Source: Pseudoduganella umbonata (GTDB lineage Bacteria; Pseudomonadota; Gammaproteobacteria; Burkholderiales; Burkholderiaceae_D). From it: 64,000 nucleotides of DNA. The stretch spans positions 18,983 to 82,982 of the forward strand of contig NZ_JACHXS010000018.1 of NCBI RefSeq assembly GCF_014192225.1, given 5' to 3'. The notes under the pieces are model-generated. The model searched no databases, was not told where the DNA came from, and was given only the letters and a program-made list of their open reading frames with translations. A program made the position numbers and the translations under genes. Shown here one piece after another: positions 49,180-56,885 of the stretch (its first letter is position 1; each line of letters opens with the position of its first letter).

Positions 49180-49208
49180 TTGGGCAATCGTGCGCGCATC
49201 GCTATAAT
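49180..49208 (+). promoter_or_regulatory. Sigma-70 promoter of the small lipoprotein gene
   Basis: A consensus TATAAT (49203-49208), with TTGGGC (49180-49185) 17 bases upstream as a partial -35 box. The start of transcription would be near 49215, about 28 bases before the ATG at 49243. Confidence 0.6.
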
Positions 49209-49242
49209 CGGCCGCACTACCACCCCGCCAGGACCGATCCCG

Positions 49243-49641
49243 ATGCGCAAGCTCATTCTGCTGACCCCGCTGCTGCTGGCCGGCTGCTACAACGACTCCG
49301 CCACCTATTACGCGGACAGCACGCAGGAACACACGCTGACCGTGCGGCGCCAGCAAGACCATTTCTGGAGCGACGAGGGCCGCTTCGTGCTGATGGCCAC
49401 GCGGCAGCCCGATTGCCAGCGGCGCATCGACCTGGCCGAATTGCCGCTCGAAGACACGACCGTGGAATTGTTCAGCGAGGGCGACAACCAGTGGGCGCTG
49501 CGCGCCGGCAGCCAGGTCTGGCATGTGGAAACGCAGACGTGCGCGCTGGTCGCCACGGACGGGCCGGCGACGGGAACGAAGGTGGGCGATTTCCGGGCGG
49601 AGATCGACCAGATCACCTTCATCGAGGCCGGCGAGAAGTAA
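49243..49641 (+). CDS. Small lipoprotein of unknown function
   Basis: A 132-residue protein. It starts MRKLILLTPLLLAGC, a clear lipoprotein signal with Cys15 as the lipidated residue; the following YNDS offers no Asp at +2, so outer-membrane sorting is likely. The mature part contains two further cysteines (PDCQRR and TQTCALV) that could form a disulfide. No domain was recognised. AGGA precedes the ATG at 49243; the longer in-frame ORF to 49180 would start at the -35 box. Confidence 0.75.
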   Translation: MRKLILLTPLLLAGCYNDSATYYADSTQEHTLTVRRQQDHFWSDEGRFVLMATRQPDCQRRIDLAELPLEDTTVELFSEGDNQWALRAGSQVWHVETQTCALVATDGPATGTKVGDFRAEIDQITFIEAGEK

Positions 49642-49681
49642 CGCTGAAAAAGCAACGCTCAAAAAGCAACGCTCAAAAACA
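49640..49681. repeat. 14-bp tandem repeat, three copies
   Basis: AACGCTSAAAAASM units at 49640-49653, 49654-49667 and 49668-49681, immediately after the lipoprotein stop codon and leading into the REP-like element. Confidence 0.75.
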
Positions 49682-49741
49682 GTTGCCCGGAAAATGGGGC
49701 GGTACGGCGATCCGGCGTACCCCATTTTCCCGGCAACATTT
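49681..49741 (+). repeat. REP-like 61-bp element, copy 2
   Basis: Contains GTTGCCCGGAAAATGGGG, the GCGGTACGGCGATCCGGCG core and CCCCATTTTCCCGGCAAC. It is the opposite-strand partner of the element at 40622-40682. Able to fold into a long hairpin, it lies between the lipoprotein gene and the convergent folE. Confidence 0.8.
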
Positions 49742-49756
49742 CAACCTTTCGCCGGG

Positions 49757-50320
49757 TCAGTCGCGGGCCAGCGCCAGGAATTCGGTGCGCAAAGCCAGGT
49801 TCGGCTGCAGTTCGCCCAGCATGGCCGAGGTGATGGTTTCTTCGCCCGGCGTGCGGATGCCGCGGCTTTCCATGCACATGTGGCGGCATTTCACCACCAC
49901 GCCCACGGCTTTGGGCTCGAGCACTTCCATCAGCGTATTGGCGATCTGCACCGTCATGCGTTCCTGCACCTGCAGCCGCTTGGCGAAGCAGTCGACCAGG
50001 CGGGTCAGCTTCGACAGGCCGACGATCTTGCCGTTCGGCAGATAGCCGACGGTGGCCTTGCCGAAGAACGGCGCCAGGTGATGTTCGCAATGGCTGTAGA
50101 CGGGAATGTTGCGCACGACGATCAGCTCGTTGTATTCCTCCGCGCCATCCTCGAACGCCTTCAGCAGTTCGACCGGATCCTGGTCATAGCCGGAGGTCCA
50201 GTGCTTCCACGCCTTGGCCACGCGGTGCGGGGTTTCCGCCAGGCCGGGGCGGTCCGGATTCTCGCCCAGCGAGGTCAGGAATCGGCGCCAGTCATGGTCG
50301 GAAAAAGAGTCTTTGGACAT
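49757..50320 (-). CDS. folE: GTP cyclohydrolase I
   Basis: A 187-residue enzyme that converts GTP to dihydroneopterin triphosphate at the start of folate and pterin synthesis. Zinc ligands are present in YSHCEHHLAPFFG (Cys and His) and VVVKCRHMCMESRG (Cys). Further conserved blocks are RPGLAETPHRVAKAW, GLSKLTRLVDCFAKRLQVQERMT (split by a loop), and GEETITSAMLG. The protein is a little shorter at the N-terminus than E. coli FolE (about 220), which is common in this group. The ribosome site before the ATG is weak. Confidence 0.95.
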   Translation of the reverse strand: MSKDSFSDHDWRRFLTSLGENPDRPGLAETPHRVAKAWKHWTSGYDQDPVELLKAFEDGAEEYNELIVVRNIPVYSHCEHHLAPFFGKATVGYLPNGKIVGLSKLTRLVDCFAKRLQVQERMTVQIANTLMEVLEPKAVGVVVKCRHMCMESRGIRTPGEETITSAMLGELQPNLALRTEFLALARD

Positions 50321-50376
50321 GATGAATGCTGCTCAAAAGAAAGGGTATCCGCCAGTATACATAAAATAGCCGCTCT

Positions 50377-51228
50377 TCACCGGCCGGCGCGCCCGGGGCG
50401 GTTCGCCGAGATCAGGGCGTACGCGATCGACACCGCGGGCGGGATGTCGGGAAATTCGTCGCCAGGCCCGAACCAGCGCGCATCCTCGATCTCGGCCGGA
50501 TCGACGCGGATGTCGCCGTCGAGGTATTCCGCGGTGAACGCGATCATCAGCGAATTCGGGAACGGCCACGACTGGCTGCTGAAATACTGCAGCTTGTGTA
50601 CGCGCAGCCCCACTTCCTCGTACACCTCGCGATGCACGGCTTCCTCGACCGATTCGCCCGCTTCGACGAAGCCGGCCAGCGCCGTATAGCGGCGCACCGG
50701 CGAGTTCGTGTGCAGCGCCAGCAGCACCTGGTCGCCCTTGCGGATCAGCACCATCATCGCCGGACAGATCTGCGGATAGGCGGTGTAGCCGCAGTCCGGA
50801 CACTTGTACGCACGCTCGCCATGGGCACGCCCCATCGGCGCCGCGCACACGCCGCAGTAACGGTGGGTGCGGGCCCACTCCGCAATCTGGCTGGCCCGCC
50901 CCGCCAGCCCGAGGAAGCCGCCGTCGGCGACGCCGAACAGCGCGCGCAGGTTATGCCAGCCATGAGCACCGTCGGGCAGCGCGTCGTCGTCGACCCAGGC
51001 GGCCTGGCAATAGCGTCCCTGCCAGAGGCCGACCGGGTGCAGGCGCTCGGGCGGAACAGCTAATGGTGGCGTACCTTCCGGCATATCGAGCGCGGCAACG
51101 CGCAGCAGGAGGCGCCCCTTGTTAAAAATGAAGGTCAGCGGATTGTGGATGGCCAGGGGGGGATCGATCAGCGGCGTGAAATCGGCGGGTGTGGATAGCA
51201 TGGCAATGTTAAGGATGACTGCCGCCAT
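50377..51228 (-). CDS. nudC: NAD+ diphosphatase NudC
   Basis: A 283-residue Nudix hydrolase that cleaves NAD(H) and removes NAD caps from RNA. The zinc ribbon is CGVCAAPMGRAHG...CPDCGY. The Nudix box matches GFVEAGESVEEAVHREVYEEVGL in pattern, followed by SQSWPFPNSLM, the NudC signature SQPWPFPxS with one change. The start is taken at the ATG 51228 with a GGGTAGG close ahead; an ATG at 51201 (274 residues) is equally possible. Confidence 0.9.
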   Translation of the reverse strand: MAAVILNIAMLSTPADFTPLIDPPLAIHNPLTFIFNKGRLLLRVAALDMPEGTPPLAVPPERLHPVGLWQGRYCQAAWVDDDALPDGAHGWHNLRALFGVADGGFLGLAGRASQIAEWARTHRYCGVCAAPMGRAHGERAYKCPDCGYTAYPQICPAMMVLIRKGDQVLLALHTNSPVRRYTALAGFVEAGESVEEAVHREVYEEVGLRVHKLQYFSSQSWPFPNSLMIAFTAEYLDGDIRVDPAEIEDARWFGPGDEFPDIPPAVSIAYALISANRPGRAGR

Positions 51229-51327
51229 CCTACCCGCTTTTACCCCGCACCGCAGAGGAGCGAAATACTCGTAGCAGCCAGCGCAACAGGGTATCATCGG
51301 TACTCCTTGACTGCAGATGACACGCCG

Positions 51328-53835
51328 ATGAATCTCCCTGCCAATCTCAACGGAATCAGCCCCGACGTTATCCTCCGGGCTAAGCAGGGAGTCCTGCCGT
51401 TGGGTGAGCTGTTCGAAGGAGCGCAAGCGCTCCAGGCAGCCAATGAACCGCAGCAGGCAGCCAACCTGTACAAGGTCTGGCTGGAACATACCCACTCTCC
51501 GCTGGCCTTTGCCGCCTGGTTCAACCTCGGCGTCGTGCAGGCTGAAATCGGTGACGATGCGGCGGCGGAAGTCAGTTATGGGAAGGCGATCCTGCAAAAC
51601 CCGGGCTTCATCGAACCGCGCCTGAACCTGGGGACGCTGTGCGAAAGGCGCGGCCGTCCAGACGATGCGCTGTCGACCTGGCAAGCCATCCTCGATGAAG
51701 TGCCCGAGTCGGCCGAACATATGCCGCTCAAACTGCAGGCGATTAACAACATCGGGCGATTGCTGGAAAACCTGAAGCGGCTGCCCGAAGCGGCGGCCTG
51801 GCTGACCAGGAGCCTGGAACTGAAACCGGACCAGCCGAAGGTGCTGACGCACTGGATCCACCTGCGTCAGAAACTGTGCCGCTGGCCGGTCTACCAGCCG
51901 TTCGGCGACGTGACGCCGGAGATCATGCGCGAATGCACGTCATCGCTGGCGACGCTGGCGCAGGCGCACGACCCTGCCGAGCAGCTTGCCGCATCGCGCC
52001 GCTATATCGACGAGAAAGTACCCGGCGGCGTCCGTGCGCAGCTGGCCCCGACCGAAGGTTATCCGCACAAGCGCATGCGCATCGGCTACCTGTCGTCCGA
52101 CCTGTGCTCGCACGCCGTCTCGATCCTTACGGCGGAACTGTACGAACTGCACGACCGCGAACGCGTCGAGGTCTATGCATTCAGCTGGAGCCGGGAAGAC
52201 AATTCGCCGCTGCGTGCCCGGGTCGTCGGTGCGATGGACCATTACATCCGCATCGATCACATGACGGATGAAGAAGCAGCGCGCTGCATCTGCGAAAACG
52301 AAATCGATATCCTTGTCGACCTGCATGGCCTGACATCCGGCGCGCGGGTCTCGATCCTGTCGTACCGTGCCGCTCCGGTGCAGCTGACCTGGCTGGGCTT
52401 CCCCGGCACGACGGCGATTCCCGGCGTCGATTACGTGATCGCGGACGACTTCGTGCTGCCACCGGAGCTGGAACCGTTCTTCACCGAGAAGCCGCTGCGG
52501 ATGCCGCAGACATTCCAGATCAACGACCGCCAGAGAAAGATCGCACCGCCGCCGCGGCGGATCGACAATGGCCTGCCGGAAGACAAGTTCGTGTTTTGCT
52601 GCTTCAACAGCAATTTCAAGATCGGTCCGGACGTGTTTGCCGCATGGATGCGCATCCTGCAACAGGTGCCGGACAGCGTGCTGTGGGTGGTTGCCGATGT
52701 GGAGGGAACCAAGGACAACCTGTGGCGCGAGGCTGCCGCGTGCGGTATCGGCCCGGATCGGCTGATCTTCGCCGGCCGCGTGGTACCGGCCGACTACCTG
52801 GCGCGTTTCCAGCTGGCCGACCTGTTCCTCGATACGGCGCCTTTCAATGCCGGCACCACTGCCAGCGATGCGCTGTGGGCCGGGCTGCCCGTGCTGACAT
52901 GGTCCGGCCGTACATTCTCTTCCCGCATGGCGGGCAGCCTGCTGCATGCGGTCGGCCTGCCGGAACTGGTCACGCATACGCTGGCCGACTATGAGGCCGT
53001 CGCCATCGCGCTGGGCAATGACCGCGCGCGCATGCTGGCGCTGCGCCAGCGCCTGGCCGCCAACCTGGGCACCAGCGCGCTGTTCGACACGCCGCGTTTC
53101 GTGCGCGACTACGAAGACCTGCTTGAAACGGTGGTGCGGCGCCCAGCAGGCGTACCGCTGCGCGACGACCCGGCGCCGGACGCCGTGGGCTTGCCGGATG
53201 CGGGCGAATTGAGCATCCAGCTGGGCACGATCCTGAACATGGTGCAGCCGGGCATTCACAGCGTGGTCGAAGTGGGCGGCGCGTCCCTGATGAACGCGTG
53301 GCGCGCGCGCCGGCCGAACTCGCACTTCACGTCGATCGACCCGGCCGGCCAGCCGCGTATCACCAACCCGCGGGCGATCGTTGAAGACCCCGAGCAGCTA
53401 AATGACCGGGAATGGCAATCGCTGACGGCGGCGCAGTGCTGGCTGTTCCCGCAGACGCTGGAACGGCTGAGCGATCCGTGGCAGTTCCTGCAGCGTATCA
53501 GGCTGTCGGCACTGGGCAAGCCTCACATCGTGGCATGCATCACCAACGGCCAGCACTGGCAGCTGCAATCGCTGCTGTCCCGCGGCGCTCTGCACGAGGC
53601 GGGCGCGCTGGCCGATCGCCGCGGCAGGCACTGGTTCACCCGTGCCTCGCTGGCGGCCATGCTGGCCGAATGCGGCTTCGCCATTGTCGAGATGCGTACC
53701 GTGCTGGCTCCGCCACCCGATGCTGCCACGCTGCAGGCCATTCGCCAGCTCGCGACGGCAGCGGGCGGCAACCCCGACCTGGCGGAACAGGATGCGATGC
53801 CTTACCAATATATCGTTCACGCCGTTGCACGATGA
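51328..53835 (+). CDS. TPR protein with GT41 (SPINDLY/OGT-type) glycosyltransferase and extra C-terminal domain
   Basis: An 835-residue protein. The N-terminal part carries tetratricopeptide repeats (AAWFNLGVVQAEIGDDAAAEVSYGKAI; IEPRLNLGTLCERRGRPDDAL). The GT41 domain (about 245-600) starts with RMRIGYLSSDLCSHAVS and contains DLHGLTSGARVSILSYRAAPVQLTWLGFPGTT in parts, and GTTASDALWAGLPVLTWSG. Enzymes of this fold add GlcNAc or other sugars to Ser/Thr of proteins. The last 200 residues (from about 625) include HSVVEVGGASLMNAW and resemble a degenerate SAM-methyltransferase fold; this is a weak inference. The ATG at 51328 is preferred to an in-frame TTG at 51307. Two small genes follow on the same strand. 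Confidence 0.82.
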   Translation: MNLPANLNGISPDVILRAKQGVLPLGELFEGAQALQAANEPQQAANLYKVWLEHTHSPLAFAAWFNLGVVQAEIGDDAAAEVSYGKAILQNPGFIEPRLNLGTLCERRGRPDDALSTWQAILDEVPESAEHMPLKLQAINNIGRLLENLKRLPEAAAWLTRSLELKPDQPKVLTHWIHLRQKLCRWPVYQPFGDVTPEIMRECTSSLATLAQAHDPAEQLAASRRYIDEKVPGGVRAQLAPTEGYPHKRMRIGYLSSDLCSHAVSILTAELYELHDRERVEVYAFSWSREDNSPLRARVVGAMDHYIRIDHMTDEEAARCICENEIDILVDLHGLTSGARVSILSYRAAPVQLTWLGFPGTTAIPGVDYVIADDFVLPPELEPFFTEKPLRMPQTFQINDRQRKIAPPPRRIDNGLPEDKFVFCCFNSNFKIGPDVFAAWMRILQQVPDSVLWVVADVEGTKDNLWREAAACGIGPDRLIFAGRVVPADYLARFQLADLFLDTAPFNAGTTASDALWAGLPVLTWSGRTFSSRMAGSLLHAVGLPELVTHTLADYEAVAIALGNDRARMLALRQRLAANLGTSALFDTPRFVRDYEDLLETVVRRPAGVPLRDDPAPDAVGLPDAGELSIQLGTILNMVQPGIHSVVEVGGASLMNAWRARRPNSHFTSIDPAGQPRITNPRAIVEDPEQLNDREWQSLTAAQCWLFPQTLERLSDPWQFLQRIRLSALGKPHIVACITNGQHWQLQSLLSRGALHEAGALADRRGRHWFTRASLAAMLAECGFAIVEMRTVLAPPPDAATLQAIRQLATAAGGNPDLAEQDAMPYQYIVHAVAR

Positions 53836-53874
53836 TCCACGGCAGTTCTCCATCATGACCGAAAGACGCAACAC

Positions 53875-54702
53875 ATGAATGCAGCAACGTCCACCGACCC
53901 GGCCGGCTCGCCGCCCGAGGTTCACCTTTATCACATTGCCTATTCCGCAGCGACGCGTGATGCCCTGCCGGCCGGTTACCATCTGCTGGACAACCTGGAC
54001 AGTGGGCGGGATGACTGGCGCGAGTACTGGCCGATGCGCAATTTCCTGCTCACGCAGCCACTCGACGAGGAAGCGTTCTATGGTTTCTTTTCGCCGCGCT
54101 TCCACGAGAAAACGGGCTTGAGCGCTGACTACGTCACGCAATTCGTTCAGTCGAAACCCGCCGACGTGCATACCTTCAGCCCGCAGCCGGACATGGGGGC
54201 ATTTTTCCTGAACGTGTTCGAGCAGGAAGACCTGTTCCAGGCGGGGTTCATCCAGAGCACCGAAGCATTCCTGTCGTCGTTCGGCATCGATGTCCAACTG
54301 AGAAGCCTGGTCATGGATTCCCGCAATATCGTCTTCAGCAATTACCTGGTGGCGCGCCCCGCATTCTGGCGCGCCTGGCTGGACATCAACGAGAAGCTGT
54401 TCGCCATCTGCGAAGGGCCGGAGAGCGCGCTGCGCGCCGAGTTCACGGCCGACACGGCCTATCCGGGCGCGGTGCAACGAAAAGTGTTCCTGATGGAGCG
54501 TATTGCCAGCCTGCTGCTGGCGCTCCAGCCGCAATGGCGCGTGAACGCCTACAACACCTTCGCCTGTGCGTGGTCGGGCAGCCGTCTCAACCAGTTCAAA
54601 ATGGAAGCCGTGCTGAGCGATGCGCTCAAGATCGCCATGCGCGAGCAGGGCTTCCCCGAATATCAGCAGGCATTCGCCGCGCTGCGCGACAAGTTGCGCT
54701 GA
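53875..54702 (+). CDS. Hypothetical protein beside GT41
   Basis: A 275-residue soluble protein that I do not recognise with confidence. It has HLYHIAYSAATRD at the start, RNFLLTQPLDEEAFYGFFSPRFHEKTGL near residue 55, and TFSPQPDMGAFFLNVFEQED near residue 100. This pattern has the look of proteins encoded beside glycosyltransferases. No signal peptide or membrane helix is present. A seven-codon ORF (53855-53878) overlaps its ATG as ATGA and could couple translation to upstream ribosomes. It may modify or assist the GT41 protein. Confidence 0.6.
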   Translation: MNAATSTDPAGSPPEVHLYHIAYSAATRDALPAGYHLLDNLDSGRDDWREYWPMRNFLLTQPLDEEAFYGFFSPRFHEKTGLSADYVTQFVQSKPADVHTFSPQPDMGAFFLNVFEQEDLFQAGFIQSTEAFLSSFGIDVQLRSLVMDSRNIVFSNYLVARPAFWRAWLDINEKLFAICEGPESALRAEFTADTAYPGAVQRKVFLMERIASLLLALQPQWRVNAYNTFACAWSGSRLNQFKMEAVLSDALKIAMREQGFPEYQQAFAALRDKLR

Positions 54703-54741
54703 CGTGGCGCCTCCTTCACCTTCAGACCTTACTCATCGCCC

Positions 54742-55479
54742 ATGGCAGACCTCGACATCAAAGAACGCGTGCTGCGCCGGACCACGCCGGTGATCATCAA
54801 TTCATACAATCAACCGACGTACCTGAAGAACATCGTCAGCAAGCTGCGCGAAGAGGATTTCAGCAATATCTACGTGCTCGACCAGGCTTCGACCAATCCG
54901 GAACTGGTCAACTATCTGGCAGCGCTGCAGCAGAGCGGGGACGCCATGCCGCTGCTGTCGGCCGCCAACAAGGGGCCCCATGAATTCTTTCTGTCGCGCC
55001 TGTATGACCTGTTCGGCGGCGCGCCGCTGATCTATACGGACCCCGACCTGACATGGGACCGGCTGGCCCCCAACTTCCTGACGCGGCATTTCGACATCGC
55101 CCACCGCTACCGGATCTTCAAGGTTGGTTCCGCGCTCACCATTCCAGCCCCGCATGAAGCCAAGCCCGATCTGATCACGAAGGTGGACCCGAGCGGGCCG
55201 ATGAGTGTGGCGCAGTTTGAATCGCGCTACTGGACGACACCGATCGAAGCGGATGTCTACAACGCGCCCATTGATACGACAATGCACCTGTTCATACCGG
55301 CCTATTACGAGGCGGGCAAACCGCTGATCACCGGTGCGCGGCTGGGCGGCCCTGGCTTCGAGCTGAAGCATTTGCCGTGGTTCCTGTCCGATCCGATGCC
55401 CGCGGAAGAATATGCGTTCTACCTGGGAAGTTCCACCCATACGACGTGGCGCAGCGACCAGGGGCAGGAACCGGCATGA
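54742..55479 (+). CDS. GT-A-type glycosyltransferase-like protein
   Basis: A 245-residue protein that looks like a family 2-type nucleotide-sugar transferase. TPVIINSYNQPTYLKNIVSKL near the start is the nucleotide-binding beginning of the fold, and IYVLDQASTNPELVNYL follows. YTDPDLTW (near residue 98) supplies a DxD metal site. No membrane helix is seen. Third in line after the GT41 protein and the hypothetical gene, it probably adds a sugar in the same glycosylation pathway. It has no clear ribosome site. Confidence 0.7.
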   Translation: MADLDIKERVLRRTTPVIINSYNQPTYLKNIVSKLREEDFSNIYVLDQASTNPELVNYLAALQQSGDAMPLLSAANKGPHEFFLSRLYDLFGGAPLIYTDPDLTWDRLAPNFLTRHFDIAHRYRIFKVGSALTIPAPHEAKPDLITKVDPSGPMSVAQFESRYWTTPIEADVYNAPIDTTMHLFIPAYYEAGKPLITGARLGGPGFELKHLPWFLSDPMPAEEYAFYLGSSTHTTWRSDQGQEPA

Positions 55480-55532
55480 GGCATTGATGGTGGGTACCGC
55501 CACGGCACGCACGGTGCCGCCGGCGGCCACGA

Positions 55533-56885
55533 TCACGGTTCCCGGATCGACTCGTCCATCGCCTTCGTCAGGGGCCACAACAGGTAGGACATGATCGTGC
55601 GTTCTCCCGTCACGATTTCAGCGGTGACCGTCATGCCGGGCAACAGCCGGGCGCCGGGCTGCATGCGGCGCAGCCCGGCATTGCCGTAGTCCACCCGCGC
55701 CAGGTAATACGCGTCGGTGCCCTGCCCCGCCGCCACCTGCTCGCGCTTGAATGAATCGGAACTGATGGTGCGCAGCTTGCCATCGAGCGCGCCGTGTTTC
55801 TGGAACGGGAAGGCATCGAGCTTCAGGTGCACGTGCGCATTCGGGCTGATGTAGCCGATGTCGGCCGAATCGATCTGCACCTCGGCCTCCAGCTTCGCGC
55901 CCAGCGGCACCAGCGTGAACATGGCTTCCGCCTCGCGCACGATCGAGCCCTGCGACAGCTTGCCCACTTCCAGCACAATGGCTTCGGCCGGTGCGGTCAC
56001 GCGCACCATCTGGCGGCGTTTGTCGGCCTTGGCCAGTTGCTCGTTGATGGTGTCGCGCTCACGCGTAACGCTCAGCAATTCCTCCAGCGACTTTTGCCGC
56101 CAGCCGCGGTTCAGCGCGGCGCGTTCCGCCTCGGCTGCCGCCAGTTCCTTGGCCAGTTCGAGATCGCGGCTGCGGCCGTTGATCAGGCTGCGCTCCACTT
56201 CCAGCCGACGGTCGCGCGCTTCCAGCAATTGCAGCTTGGCGCCGAAGTTCTCGGCCACCAGTTGCTGCTGCATGGCCTCGATCTGCGCCAGCGACTTCAG
56301 GCGCTCGGCCAGCACCTGCTGGTCGCGCTTGTTCGTTTCGATGGAGGCGCGCAGGCGCTGCACATTCTCGTCCAGCCGGCGCTTCTGCGCTTCGAAATTG
56401 GCTTGCCGCTCGCCGGAGAGTTGCGCCTGCAGCGCATTGTCGGCGCCGCTCCCCGCGCCGCCTGGCGCGCGTGTGCCGGCCAGCTCGGCCTGCAGGCTGG
56501 CCACCTGCGTATCCAGGCTTGTCAGGCGATTCCGCAGTTGCTGCTCGTCGGCCTGCGTGAACGTGGGATCGAGTTCGGCCAGCACTTCGCCCTGCTTGAC
56601 GACCTGCCCGACCCGCACGTGGATGCGCTGCACGATGGATGTCTCGAGCGGCTGCACGATGATGTTCGAGGTGGGGTTCACCAGCCGGCCATGCGCGGTG
56701 ACCACGGTTTCCATCTTCGACAGGCTGGCCCACAGGATGAACAGCATTAACCCCAGCACGAGCAGGTGCAGCGTCATGCGCACATAGCGCGGCAGGGGCG
56801 TACGTTCGATGGCGTCCGCATCGGGCAGGAATTCGACTTCGGTGTCGTCGCCCATGCGGCGCTTGGCCGAGCGGCGCTCGCCCAT
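55533..56885 (-). CDS. Type I secretion periplasmic adaptor (HlyD family)
   Basis: A 450-residue membrane-fusion protein: a single N-terminal helix (MTLHLLVLGLMLFILWASL), then TVVTAHGRLVNPTSNIIVQPLETSIVQRIHVRVGQVVKQGEVLAELDPT as the lipoyl half-motif. Long coiled-coil hairpins rich in Ala, Glu, Arg and Gln span about residues 110-290. The second lipoyl half has APAEAIVLEVGKLSQGSIVREAE, and the end is PGMTVTAEIVTGERTIMSYLLWPL. It links the ABC exporter to a TolC-type channel, which is not encoded here. The start is set at the ATG 56885, overlapping the exporter stop as TGATG; an ATG at 56912 is possible. Confidence 0.9.
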   Translation of the reverse strand: MGERRSAKRRMGDDTEVEFLPDADAIERTPLPRYVRMTLHLLVLGLMLFILWASLSKMETVVTAHGRLVNPTSNIIVQPLETSIVQRIHVRVGQVVKQGEVLAELDPTFTQADEQQLRNRLTSLDTQVASLQAELAGTRAPGGAGSGADNALQAQLSGERQANFEAQKRRLDENVQRLRASIETNKRDQQVLAERLKSLAQIEAMQQQLVAENFGAKLQLLEARDRRLEVERSLINGRSRDLELAKELAAAEAERAALNRGWRQKSLEELLSVTRERDTINEQLAKADKRRQMVRVTAPAEAIVLEVGKLSQGSIVREAEAMFTLVPLGAKLEAEVQIDSADIGYISPNAHVHLKLDAFPFQKHGALDGKLRTISSDSFKREQVAAGQGTDAYYLARVDYGNAGLRRMQPGARLLPGMTVTAEIVTGERTIMSYLLWPLTKAMDESIREP

